This document shows, in pieces, positions 11,450-22,210 of a stretch of 64,000 bases of DNA. The stretch is from Batkoa obscura (taxonomy: Eukaryota > Entomophthoromycota > Entomophthoromycetes > Entomophthorales > Batkoaceae). Below the pieces are notes generated by a model that had not been told where the DNA came from, searched no databases, and saw only the letters and a list, made by a program, of their open reading frames with translations. The stretch spans positions 1,302,001 to 1,366,000 of the forward strand of contig JASVEC010000005.1 in the NCBI GenBank assembly GCA_030770535.1, written 5' to 3'. Each line of letters opens with the position of its first letter. Positions within the stretch are counted from its first letter, which is position 1. Made by a program: the position numbers and the translations under genes.

Positions 11450-13210
11450 TTACTTAAAATTACTAGTCGAATTAACCGTGATATTATTTGTAATAGAATC
11501 AATATTAAACTCAACTATCTCTCCCTTTAGATTTACTTTAGTAGCCTTATTAGTTGAAGTAGCAGTGGTATTACAACGACATAATATTATTGCTTCATTA
11601 TAATGACTAAATTCAGCTTCAAAACTATAAACTGAATTAGTATAAATTGAATTCATTTCCCAAATCCCATATTCATCTCCATTTTTAGTATTAGGTAAAG
11701 ATAAGTTTAATGAAGATAGGAAAGTAGGGCGTAGATTTAATTCAATTGAACTATATTTTTTAAACCATTTCCATCTTTTGTATTTATTTATCAAATAATT
11801 CAATAAAATAGCTGATATAATAAAAAATGAAGCTAATCCAAATACAATTCCAACAATCTCAGATGTACTGAAAGAAATATATAGGTTGTATCTGGAGTTG
11901 TCAAATTTGTTCTTCAAATATTCATTTGATGTGTATAATTGACTAAAATCTTCATTCTGTTTTTTTATTGCTGGTCCAACTGTATTACTCAATTTTATTG
12001 TTTTCTTTTCTAAATTGAGTGAGTCTATGTCAATTGCAATAATATCGTAGTTATAGTTGTAATTGTAGTAGTTAATGTCACCATAAAAAAATACTAATCT
12101 ATTATCAATTAATTCACTTGAGTGCCATGCTCTACCAACATTAAATACCTCGTCATTAAAATCCATAATGTTAATTTTTGTCCACTTCCAATCAGTTAAA
12201 TTTAATAATTGAATATCGTTATATAAAATAGTATAATCATTTACTTTATCTGTACCACCATAAACTAATATGCAATTCATATCAGGTAAATAAGTAGCAG
12301 AGTGTCCCATTCTTAATCTATCATCATAACCCTTTGTTTCTATTTTTTTATATAATTCCAAATCCGTATCATACATATGAGCATACTTTAAATTTACTAT
12401 TGCTGATTCTTTAGAATTATTTGAGCCGTTTGGACTGAAGTCATTTTCAGATTCTATGTCATCAAACTTTTCATAAGATATGCTACTAAGTATAACCATA
12501 GTTATAGAGCTAACCATAGTTATAGAGCTAACCATAGTAGATGTATGGAAAACATTAGGTAATATATTTAAATCAATTTCGACTCTATTGTGGGAAGAGC
12601 TATTATAGTTTGAATCAAAAACTGTAAAATTCTTACTTATTGTAGGAACATTAGTCTTTAGGTTTAATTTCCAACTACCATAAGCAAATAAGCTATCCTT
12701 TGCATTTGTTATCGATATACCACTTCAATTATCTGCGAAATACTCAGACTTGCTATTTTTGATGATACATATCTTTCTCTCTAAACTAATTGTATACAGT
12801 AGTAAAATTTTGTCTTTTGTATTATCACATTTGTTGTTTGAGTGAAACTTATTTAACGCTGTTACGGCGTTTGAATTGTTTTATATGTGAAAAAATATGT
12901 CAAAACTATTGTCTATAAAATTACTCTTTGAATTCACATTTTGGTAAATTTGATTCAAGTTAATAGTTGGAGTTAAGTTGACTAAAAAGTAGTTGTTTTT
13001 TAAACTTGTCTCTTTGTCGTCTGTTCCTCTTTCACTATTAATTTATTTCCCTTTGATTGTATTATGAATTAACAGTATTTGACCATATAATATCGTGCTA
13101 CATTTTATAAACTCTTTGCTATCACTCTTGATTTTCTCAAACCCGTTGTTTGTTACACTCGTTGATAGCAACAAGAATAAAATTATTAATATACTCACAT
13201 CATACATCAT
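11450..13210 (-). pseudogene. Kelch membrane protein copy 3, 5' half decayed
   Basis: The 3' part (361 codons, 11450-12535) is open and close to identical to copy 1 in the core, membrane span and tail. The 5' part up to ATG 13208-13210 (MMYDVSILIILFLLLSTSVT) is still alignable to copies 1 and 2 but is interrupted by an in-frame TAA in IKGK*INS, a second stop and a frame change near 12880. A local duplication of about 18 bp (TAGTTATAGAGCTAACCA) repeats TMVSSI. The segment just 5' of the core resembles copy 2 rather than copy 1, so this copy is a mosaic. A truncated product from a downstream ATG is possible but would lack a leader peptide. Confidence 0.8.
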
Positions 13211-13296
13211 TTATTGCCTTGTTTTTTCAATTGCGATGCATAATTATTCCCTTAAGTAATACCCTTCCTTGTTTATGTTTGAACAAAAGTTAAACA

Positions 13297-13401
13297 TTTG
13301 GGGATGTATTTTTTTGTTTAAGAATTCTACTAACAATCTTTCCACTCAAATAGCGCTTAAAAAATGGAAAAAATAATGAAGCCAAAAAGAACACCCCCAT
13401 T
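13297..13401. mobile_element. Short TIR element (104-bp family), copy 2
   Basis: Runs from TTTGGGGATGT to ACACCCCCATT with the AAGCGC core inverted (AATAGCGCTT). Sits at the 5' flank of Kelch copy 3. Confidence 0.85.
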
Positions 13402-13814
13402 TAGTCTCAATATTGATTAAATTAAATAAAAGACTGAGAGATAGCTCTGCTTACCATAATTAAATAATTTTATCCGTTATAAAGTTATTGAATCATAGGA
13501 AAACCGCTAGCTTGGCAAAGTTTTATACATGATCACAATTCTTCTTCAGTGTTAGTTTTTTCGGAAAATTACAGGATAAATGGTATAAAAGCTTGCATTT
13601 TGTAAAATTTCAACCTAACCCATATAAACTGTTCTTTGTTAGCATTTAATCAGTAAATATTGAACTCTGTAGTGGATAAAAATGAAGAAAATGTATAGAA
13701 GTAGGAAGAGGTATTTCTATACAGAATTGGTCAATTCCTACTTAAACCAAACCGGGAAAGTTGTCTATTGATTCTAACAAGATTTTGAATTTAAATAAAC
13801 TTTATAAGCATTAA

Positions 13815-13985
13815 AACTGCTACAGCCCTTTTGCGACCTTAATTAACTGCTCATTTAAGAATAGAAGATTATACCAAAAGTCACCCTTAATATACAGATC
13901 AGATTTAAAAAAGTTGGATATATAATATTTAAATATAAAAACTAACGCTGAAAAGTCACAAAAGAGTTACAACAGGTACAACCAT
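13815..13985. mobile_element. Second TIR repeat family (about 165 bp), copy C
   Basis: The left end is CTGCTACAGCCCTTTTGCGA and the right end CACAAAAGAGTTACAACAGG, which are near reverse complements. The left half matches the reverse complement of the copy at 58020 across the TTAATTAACTGCTCATTTAAGA segment. Confidence 0.6.
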
Positions 13986-14450
13986 TGGGAAATACTAATT
14001 TAGCATTTGAACTATTTTACACTCCAAAAATCAAATAAAGAAAACTATAGCTTTTTATTGTTTAAGCTGTTGGTAGATTTAGGATGTATGTATTTGAAAC
14101 ATTACAATAGATTAAAGTGCATCCACATAGTCTGGCTTATATTTTATTTTAATTTATTTATCTTAAATATATTTTTTCTAAATGTATTATTTATCATAAT
14201 TGTGAAGTTTTTCAAATAAATCTGATTAAGCATGTCTATTTAAAAATAAACCCTTTTTTTACGATAAAATTTTACTGATGTTTCTTCAAAGGATATAAGG
14301 ATATGACCTCCTTAATAAAAATTACAGACTCATCCTATTTTAGCCAATAATTAGGTTTAACATTTGAAATATAAATAAAGAATATACAGCTAGAATAAGT
14401 GAACTTATGGTTTTAAATACATGGTGTTGTTGAAGAAATAGGGTAAAAAG

Positions 14451-16074
14451 ATGTACAAGCCACATTTATTGATATTTACATTATTATTGTTATTGATGAA
14501 CCTAATGAGCAGCGCGCTTAAAAAAGTCCAAAAGATAATCAAGAGTTTATAAAATGTAGCACAATATTGTATGGCCAAACGTTATTAGTTCATACTACAA
14601 TAAAAAGGAAAGAGATGAATAGCAAAAGAGAAGCAATTGATGAGAAAATAAATTTAAACAGCTGCTTTTTAGTCAACTTAACTTCAACTATTAAAATAAA
14701 TCATATTTATTCAAATATAAACTTAACGATGAATTTTATTAGTAATGCATTTAGGTTGTATTTTTTTAGACATAAAAATAATTTAAATGCAATAATAATA
14801 GTCAAATTTCACTCCAAATACAAGCCCAAGCATAAATTGGATAAGGATTCAGAGCTATTTGCAATTAACTTAGATAAAGAAAATGGATAATTAAGATTAG
14901 GCTATTTGTATGTTATCAAAAGGGTTTTATTGGCAGATCGGTTATAAGTGTAGGTGATACACTAATTTCTATAGGGGTTCTTTTATTAGATTTTAAAACC
15001 CATTTTTATGTATTAGCTAATGAAGTCATAACGTTCTGCACATCCAAGCATCATTTTTGTCCTCTTAGTGCCGCTTTCCTTCCTAATATGCCTCACAATA
15101 GATTTCATATAGGTACTATGATCAATTCTACTACTATGGCTATAATTGGTGGTATGCCTCATAAAAAAAACTTTGATATGGTGATGTTTTTTTGGTTTCA
15201 TCACTTTTTCCATTTTTAAGTGCTAATTTAAGTGGAAAGATTGTTAGTAAAATTCTTAAACACAAAAATACATCCCCATATATTGGTTTATAGTGGTACA
15301 GATAAAGTAAACGGCTACAATGTTTTATACAATGACATACAAAGTGTAAACTTAACCAATTAGAAATGGACGAAAATTAATATCATTGCTTTTAGCAGTG
15401 AGATGTTTAACACCGGCAGAGCATGACATTCAAGTGAGTTTGTTAATGATAAAATAGTGTACTTTCATGGGGACATTAATATGAATGATAATTAATATGG
15501 TGTTATTGTGATAGATCTAGAACAACTTGACTTAGGAAAGAAAACAATTGAGTTAAGTAATATAAGTGGACTAGCAATTTAAAAAATGAATGAAGATTTT
15601 AGTCATCACATACATCAAATGAATATATGGAGTATGAAAATAATAATAATAGAATATCAAAGCCAAATAATAGCTTAGAAATTAAAAAAGGCACTGGAGT
15701 TTGATTGGGGTAGTTTTACTATTTGTTATCATTTATAGGTTATATTGTTATTGTAAGCGAAGGAAACAAAACAATGATAAGAATAATTTGACCCCGCCTT
15801 TTCATTCTTTAAACTCTCTAAAGTTATCTCAGGCTAATGAAAAAATGGAGATGGATATGGGATTTGGGAACAAAATTCTCATTATCATAATTTTTCAGTT
15901 GACTCAAACTTTGAATTAAACTAACTTAACGATCCAATAATACTATATCGTAGTAGCACTGCCATTTCATTTAACAAATTATTTAAAGTAAACTCAAATG
16001 AAGGGACAGCTGTGTTTGATGATAATTCAAATATAAATAATACCATTGTTAATTCAGCGGAAGACCTTAAATAA
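14451..16074 (+). pseudogene. Kelch membrane protein copy 4, decayed and inverted
   Basis: Plus-strand relic of the same family, opposite to the other three. Recognisable parts in order: leader LLIFTLLLLLMNLMSSA; MYGQTLLVHTTIKRKEMNSK; VNLTSTIKINHIYSNINL; a Kelch blade with TTMAIIGGMPHKK; then a 104-bp element at 15177-15280; then YSGTDKVNGYNVLYNDI, FNTGRA and VYFHGDIN; a membrane-like segment LLFVIIYRLYCYC; and a tail with LNSLKLSQANEK. Several stops and frame changes make a full product impossible. It diverges far more from copies 1-3 than they do from one another in the core, so it has escaped homogenisation. Confidence 0.75.
15177..15280. mobile_element. Short TIR element (104-bp family), copy 3, inside Kelch pseudogene
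   Basis: TATGGTGATGT to ACATCCCCATA, inserted between the GGMPHKK and YSGTDKVN parts of Kelch copy 4. The flanking TATA suggests a TA target. Confidence 0.9.
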
Positions 16075-16204
16075 ATAAACCGGAATTTATGCTACCAATA
16101 TTATAAAAAATTTAGATAATTTTAAATCCAGGGATTAAATGTAAATTTATATCAAAATTTAAATACTATCTAACTCAAGAAATATTATACAAATAAATTT
16201 CATA

Positions 16205-16309
16205 TATGGGGATGTATTTTTTTGTTTAAGAATTTTACTAGCAGTTTTTCCACTTAAATAGCGCTTAAAAAATAGAAAAAGTAATGGAACCAAAAAAAAC
16301 ACTCCCATG
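16205..16309. mobile_element. Short TIR element (104-bp family), copy 4
   Basis: TATGGGGATGT to ACACTCCCATG, with the core AAATAGCGCTT. Lies 3' of Kelch copy 4. Confidence 0.85.
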
Positions 16310-16532
16310 TGATCCGATTTTATATTATATTTAGATTACGCTAGTAGAATAAAATAAAAACAAAACATTTTGAATTGATACATTGTATACTTTATTATTT
16401 TATTAAATTCTACTAAAGAAGTTTACAAAGTTCCATCTTTTAAAGTATTTATTTGAATGTAAAAAGTATATTTTGTAAAACTAGATAGAACTAAATAATG
16501 TATTAATTTTTAAAATTTTATCTTATTCAATA

Positions 16533-16632
16533 TTTGGGGATGTATTTTTTTCAAGAATTTTACTAACAATCTTTCCGCTCAAATAGCGCTTAAAGTATGG
16601 AAAAAGTGATGAAGCCAAAAAACACCCCCATA
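16533..16632. mobile_element. Short TIR element (104-bp family), copy 5
   Basis: TTTGGGGATGT to AACACCCCCATA. It lacks the usual TGTTTAAG in part (TTTTTTCAAGAA), so it is a small internal deletion variant. Confidence 0.85.
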
Positions 16633-17777
16633 TAATAAGTCTGTGTAAAAACAAAAATAGAATAAAAAGCTTCACAACTTATGACATTTTGTTAGATTTG
16701 GGCCGAAAACACCCCATAGGATTTTGCTCCTTTTTTTCATATTTTAGAAATTAATAAGTCAATTTTAAATTCTCATATCTATAAAGAATACCCTACATAA
16801 TAAATTAAATAAACAATCTTGCCCATCTTGCTTTTAAATACTCATATTCACTTATTCTACTAGCTTTTTGGCCCCCTCATATAAAAATAAATTTGACTTC
16901 AAAAGTACCAAAATTAAGACAAGGCTCACGAAAAATAATGTGTAAAAATCAGAGCCAAAAGCCATGTGCTTAGTTTTAAAACATTTTTAATTTTAGGATA
17001 AAATTAACAATACAATTCGAAAATGAAGCTAAACCCAACAAGTTTGCTATTAAAAAGGAACTTCTCTTTCAATATTTGATTTTTAATGTCTTTTACTTTT
17101 TATTAAATACTTGATGAAATAACATTATTTTTGACTATAACTTATTAGTTGTTTTAAAATAGTTGAAAAAAATAAAATAATAAATTAAATTCTCAAAAAA
17201 ATGGCCATTTACAGTATCTACATGCTGTTGTACTTTGATAATTGGTTTAAAACAGTCTGAGCAACTCCAGCCTAATCCAATTAAAACGCTATTAGTGGCA
17301 TTCACTGTTAACCATTGGTTAAATTAATTTGCCCATTTCAGTTCTAGTTGATTAAATTGATAATGATTGCGATTTAGTATTGCTTACTATTTTAAAATAG
17401 TTTTAAATTTAGAGCAATCTCCAAGCAATTGAAAAAATTGGCATAGCTGTATAAAGATTGAAGCTATGAGCTCACTTTTCAAAAGCTTACACGTTGATAT
17501 ATTCAATTATCAGATTTCAACCAATAAGGGGAGGCTTTCTAACTATAATGATTCTATCAGTGTCAGATTTGTACTCATTTTTTAATAAATTGCCAAATCT
17601 CTTAAGCTTGAAAAATTTCGATAAAGGAAAAAGTGAGGAAAGTAATTCCGTTAATGGAACCAAATAATAATAGTGCAAAAAGCTAAGCGCATTAAAAAAA
17701 GCAAGCAAATTGCTTCAATTAAAACTTTTACTTTATAACTTTTTTATATTATTAAGAATTATTATTTTATATAAATT
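16633..17777. other. Intergenic spacer
   Basis: About 1.1 kb of AT-rich DNA between the Kelch array and YPT1. I see no conserved coding or RNA gene. Confidence 0.5.
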
Positions 17778-18662
17778 ATGAATCCAGAATAGTATGCTTT
17801 ATAAATTATAATAATTAAATAAATTAACCTTTTTATACTCGATTGTAGCGACTATCTATTTAAACTTTTATTAATTGGTGACTCCGGTGTTGGTAAATCT
17901 TGTTTATTACTCCGTTTTGCTGATGACACTTATACCGAGTCCTATATTTCCACCATTGGTGTTGATTTTGTAATTATAATTTAACTATTCAAAAAATACA
18001 TTAGCTAACTTCAATCAATATTCTAGAAAATTCGTACTATCGAACTTGAAGGGAAAACCGTTAAACTTCAAATTGTAAGTTTAAATCATAAGATGATTGA
18101 AAAAATACTAAATTTATAAAGTGGGATACCGCTGGTCAAGAACGCTTCCGTACTATTACTTCATCCTATTACCGTGGTGCCCATGGTATTATTGTAGTAT
18201 ACGATGTAACAGATCAAGACTCATTTGCCAACGTAAAACAATGGTTACAAGAAATTGAGCGTTATGCTTCAGAAGGTGTTTCAAAGTTATTAGTTGGTAA
18301 TAAGAATGATTTAGTTGACAAAAAAGTAGTAGAAACAGAGACTGCTAAGGTATAATTAAACAAATTCAAAAGTAGCTATAATAAATATTTTTATCTAGGA
18401 TTTCGCTGATAGTATCTCTATTCCATTCTTAGAAACTTCAGCTAAAGAAGCCACCAACGTTGAACAAGCTTTCTTAACTATGGCTAAACAAATTAAAGAC
18501 AGGTAAAATAAAAATTAGTTGTAGTAAAAGAAGAGTACTAATAGTAACAAATTAATTAGAATGGGCTCCTCTGCTGCTAATATGGCTGGAAATAAATCTC
18601 AAATTAAGCTTCAACCTGGAGCAGCTGTACCAAAACAACAATCTAGTTCAGGATGTTGTTAA
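17778..18662 (+). CDS. YPT1: Rab GTPase Ypt1/Rab1
   Basis: Six exons: 17778-17791 (14 nt), 17849-17969, 18027-18074, 18122-18349, 18399-18502 and 18560-18662. They join to [21 protein letters not shown] and onward. The G-boxes are GDSGVGKS (P-loop), TIGVDF (switch I), WDTAGQERF (switch II), GNKNDLV and ETSAKE. The C-terminus ends SSGCC, a double-cysteine geranylgeranylation signal. [20 protein letters not shown] is the Rab1/Ypt1 subfamily signature. Known role: ER-to-Golgi and early Golgi traffic and autophagy. Length about 200 residues, as usual for the family. All introns are about 45-60 nt. Confidence 0.96.
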
Positions 18663-19195
18663 ATAACGTCGCTAATTTCTTTAAAGGAGTCCTTAATACG
18701 TTGACCTATAAACCACTTTTTACTAAAGCATAAAGCTAATTCTTTGTTCAAATTTTATTATATAAATAGCTTTTTTTAGGATATTTTATTTATTTGCTTT
18801 ATGATAGTTATTAAAATTTATTTTTGACCCGCTTTATTATTTTATCTACTAATTAATAGTAATAGTAGTGATATATTATATATATTAATTTAAATATTTA
18901 TATGATATGTGATAATGGCAATAACGGAATAATATGTATATCAATTATACTATTCTATATGATGTAGCATTTATACTGTGTTAATAAGTATTTCTAATAT
19001 TAAGTTATCTTTATAGTTGTATAATTTATATTTGAGCTTATTAACTTTAATTTCCTAACAAAAATAACTTAAGCCACAAAAATAAACTAAGAATGAATTC
19101 ATACCAATCAAACTAGGAATAAAAACAAGGAAAACTATCACGTAAACAACAGAAAACTGACTAAATTTGTTTTTTATATTTTATTTTTTTTAAAA
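18663..19195. other. Intergenic spacer YPT1-VMA5
   Basis: AT-rich 3' flank and promoter region; no gene seen. Confidence 0.6.
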
Positions 19196-20504
19196 ATGAC
19201 TTTATATTGGCTTATCAGTTTACCCACAAGAGTCAATGGGAATCAACGATCTGGTGATAAAAGCATGGCTTTATCCAACTTGCGTAGTTTAGTTTCCGAA
19301 GTCGATCCTACCGCTGGTTCAGAACTAGCTTCTTTAACTTTACCAGAACTTAAAGTAAATTTATTTAAATTTAATAATAATAAAACATCATTAACGATTA
19401 AAATAACAGGTAGGTACTTTAGACAGTTTAGTTATCCTATCTGATGAGTTGGCCAAATATGACACTACCTTTGAAGGCATATTATTAAAGCTTGTCGACA
19501 CTTTAAGAAACAACCTTAAAAATGACCACGGAAACAACTTAGGTACATTAAAGGATTATCTGAAAATAAACAACCGTACCGTAGAGGATTATTTACGTTC
19601 CTTCCAATGGAATAGTATGAAATACCGTACGGATAAATCATTAAAAGAAATAACTGCCAACATTCAAACTGAGGTTACCAATTTAGACACTCAACTAAAA
19701 CATAAATCCACCCAATACCAAACTATCCGTAATTCCGTGGTCAGTTATGAAAGAAGAATGACGGGTAATCTATCAGTACGTAGTTTAACCGAAGTGGTTG
19801 GGCCTGAGCACTCAATTTCTGGCTCTGAGTTTCTAACCTCGGTGTTTGTAGCAGTACCAAATACCCAAGTAAAGGAGTGGGAATCTAGTTATGAAACTAT
19901 ATCTACTATGGTGGTACCAAGATCTAGTATTAAGATTACTGAGGATTCAGAGTTTACTTTGTATTCAGCAGTAGTGTTTAAAAAGGTAGCACAAGAGTTT
20001 TCTAAAGGATGTCGTGAGCGTAAATTTGTAGTTAGGGACTTTGAATATTCAGAAGAAAAGAATGAAGAGACTAAAAAGGAAATTGAAAGAGTAGCTAAGT
20101 TGGAAGTAGAACTTTGGCGTGGATTATTACAATGGTGTCAAGTTACTTTTGGGGATGCGTTTTCAGCTTGGATTCATATCAAAGTGCTTCGTGCCTTTAC
20201 AGAATCTGTACTTCGTTATGGTCTGCCCCCAGATTATGTATTCTCAGTAATTAAGGTAAGTTTTTTATTATTATTAAATTAAATGATATTTATATTAATG
20301 TTTTATTAGCCAAGAAATGAAGGTAAACTTCATAAAAAGTTAATCGAGCATTACGGATATTTGGCAGGTTCCCGAGGTGGAGTACATGATGATGACAATA
20401 ATGATTCTGAATTTACTTCTGTACTTGGTGTTTTTGATGACCAAAATTATTCACCTTATACCCATTTTGCTTTTGATTGGAATGCTGAAGAAAGTCAAGA
20501 TTAA
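19196..20504 (+). CDS. VMA5: V-type proton ATPase subunit C (Vma5)
   Basis: Three exons: 19196-19354, 19410-20255 and 20310-20504, about 399 residues. The N-terminus MTLYWLISLPTRVNG and the C-terminal part (LLQWCQVTFGDAFSAWIHIK, VLRAFTESVLRYGLPPDY, YSPYTHFAFDWNAEE) are typical of subunit C. The central basic and acidic helices match the head/foot architecture. Known role: peripheral stator subunit linking V1 and Vo, controlling reversible disassembly of the vacuolar proton pump. Length is as expected for fungi. No oddities. Confidence 0.95.
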
Positions 20505-20778
20505 ATTTTATTAGAAAAAAAGAAAGCAGATACAAATATTATACATTTTAATTTTTAATTTTTAATTATTTTACTTTATATATTGCTATTTAAGATAACA
20601 CATTAAAACTAAAACTAAAATCATTTAAATCTTATATATATTTATATATTTTGTTTAAATAGTTAAGATAGGCGAAAGAAAGAATCTTGAGTATAATTTT
20701 AAAGCAAATAATCTTAAAAACAAAAAAGTAAGCTTCTATAAGCTTTGATTATTTACAAATAAAATGGAGACATTATCA

Positions 20779-21289
20779 TTAAGAAGAAGGAGAAGCAACA
20801 GGTGCAGGGGTTTCATTTGAGGATGTACTACTTCCACTGCTTTTCAATACAATTGGAACTAAAAATAAACTATCAGTATTTTATCAGTAAATACAAAAAA
20901 TATTTACGTATGATGGCCAATAAAATGATAACTACTACAATAGCAATAATAATCTTAAGTTTGAAATCTTTCCACCACATAGCTTTACGTACCTTATTAG
21001 CTCCACGCTTAAAGTGCATTGCGTTTTGGTTTAAGTTTTCTAATAAAAGTCTATTAACAAGCTATTGTTTAAAGAGTAACTAATATTATTTTGCTTTCTA
21101 CTTTTAAGTTTTAGGTGAATTTGAAACACTTACCAGCTTTATCGTTTAAACTTTCTAAACGTTCTTGTTTTTCCATTACTTTATCAATATTTTCTTGCAT
21201 TATACCTACTACTTCGTCAACTTGCTGTTGAATCAACTTGGTCTTGGAAGAACCTGTTGGTGGTTGATTGTCATTATTTCCGGCTGGGT
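20779..21289 (-). CDS. Synaptobrevin/VAMP-like R-SNARE with Gln at the zero layer
   Basis: Minus-strand spliced gene. The main exons give [11 protein letters not shown], then the SNARE motif [20 protein letters not shown] with [14 protein letters not shown], then after an intron [29 protein letters not shown] and the anchor [15 protein letters not shown]. After a last intron comes a luminal tail [20 protein letters not shown] ending in ASPSS. In this family the residue after VVGIM is Arg; here the codon at 21195-21197 is CAA, Gln. The 5' end is uncertain: a further exon beyond the intron at about 21290 is needed, and a candidate ATG lies near 21430-21450 but the phase does not fit cleanly. 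Known role: v-SNARE for exocytosis and endosomal recycling (Snc1/2). The long Ser/Pro-rich tail after the anchor is unusual. Confidence 0.85.
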
Positions 21290-21451
21290 AAGACCTAAAT
21301 TGTTTATTAGTATCGTATTAACTAATACATTATAATCAGTATTTACATAATTTAATAATATTAATTTAAAATATAAAAAATTGAAAAGTATTTTTTTTTA
21401 CAATGCAAATAATCATCTTGTTCATTCTCATTTTTATTAGGTACTTAATTA

Positions 21452-22210
21452 GCCACTCTTTTCTTAGTGATTAAAAATAAATGGCATACTATTGGCTTCT
21501 CTCCCTGGTTGAAACTGAGTTTCTATTTCTTAGTTTAAACTTAACTTTAATTCCAAGGCTTGATATTACAAATAGTTTTGCCGTGAATGTTATCATTTTT
21601 TTATTCTTTAAAATTTCATTTAAATATAATCTTATACAAATATACTATTTTAAAAAAAAATCGGTGTATAAAAAAATTTATTGCTATAGATATAATTTAG
21701 TATTATCAAAAACTTTCTAATATAAATATTATAAAGTTAAATATTGAAAAACGACTCATAATCCTAATAAGCTTAAAATAATAGGGATACTACATCTGAA
21801 GTCAAGTAATTCATTTTACAACTAAATTCTTAAAATTTACAATAAACTTTCAAATATTTAAGTAAGCAAGCCATAGTTGCGATTGAAAACCTACAATAGA
21901 CATCATCTTTATAATTTTGATATTGATTTAATTAAAAAGGAATATTAACCATGATAAATTCAAATATTCCGGTTTTTAACTAATAAAACTAGGGAGACGG
22001 TGATTAAGGAGTAACTCAAGGAGAAACTCTATACAGAAATTAAACGGATTTTACATAGACTAAGTAGACCAATCAACTTAGAGCTATTAAAATTCATTAA
22101 TTTTAATTAGCTTTAATTTAAGTGCAGAAGCTACATCATATTTTAAATTTTACGTTTTAAAAAATTAATCTTTTTTATTAAAAGAATCTATTTTATTTAA
22201 AGAATATAAA
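21452..22210. other. Intergenic spacer
   Basis: Divergent promoter region between the SNARE and CaM kinase 1. The open frame at 21481-21720 is Phe/Ile/Tyr-rich and has no family likeness, so I do not call it. Confidence 0.5.

Noticed and set aside
14007-14219. Plus-strand 70-residue hydrophobic frame
   Set aside because: Composition is that of random AT-rich sequence (Phe, Leu, Ile, Asn, Lys), and it lies between repeats.
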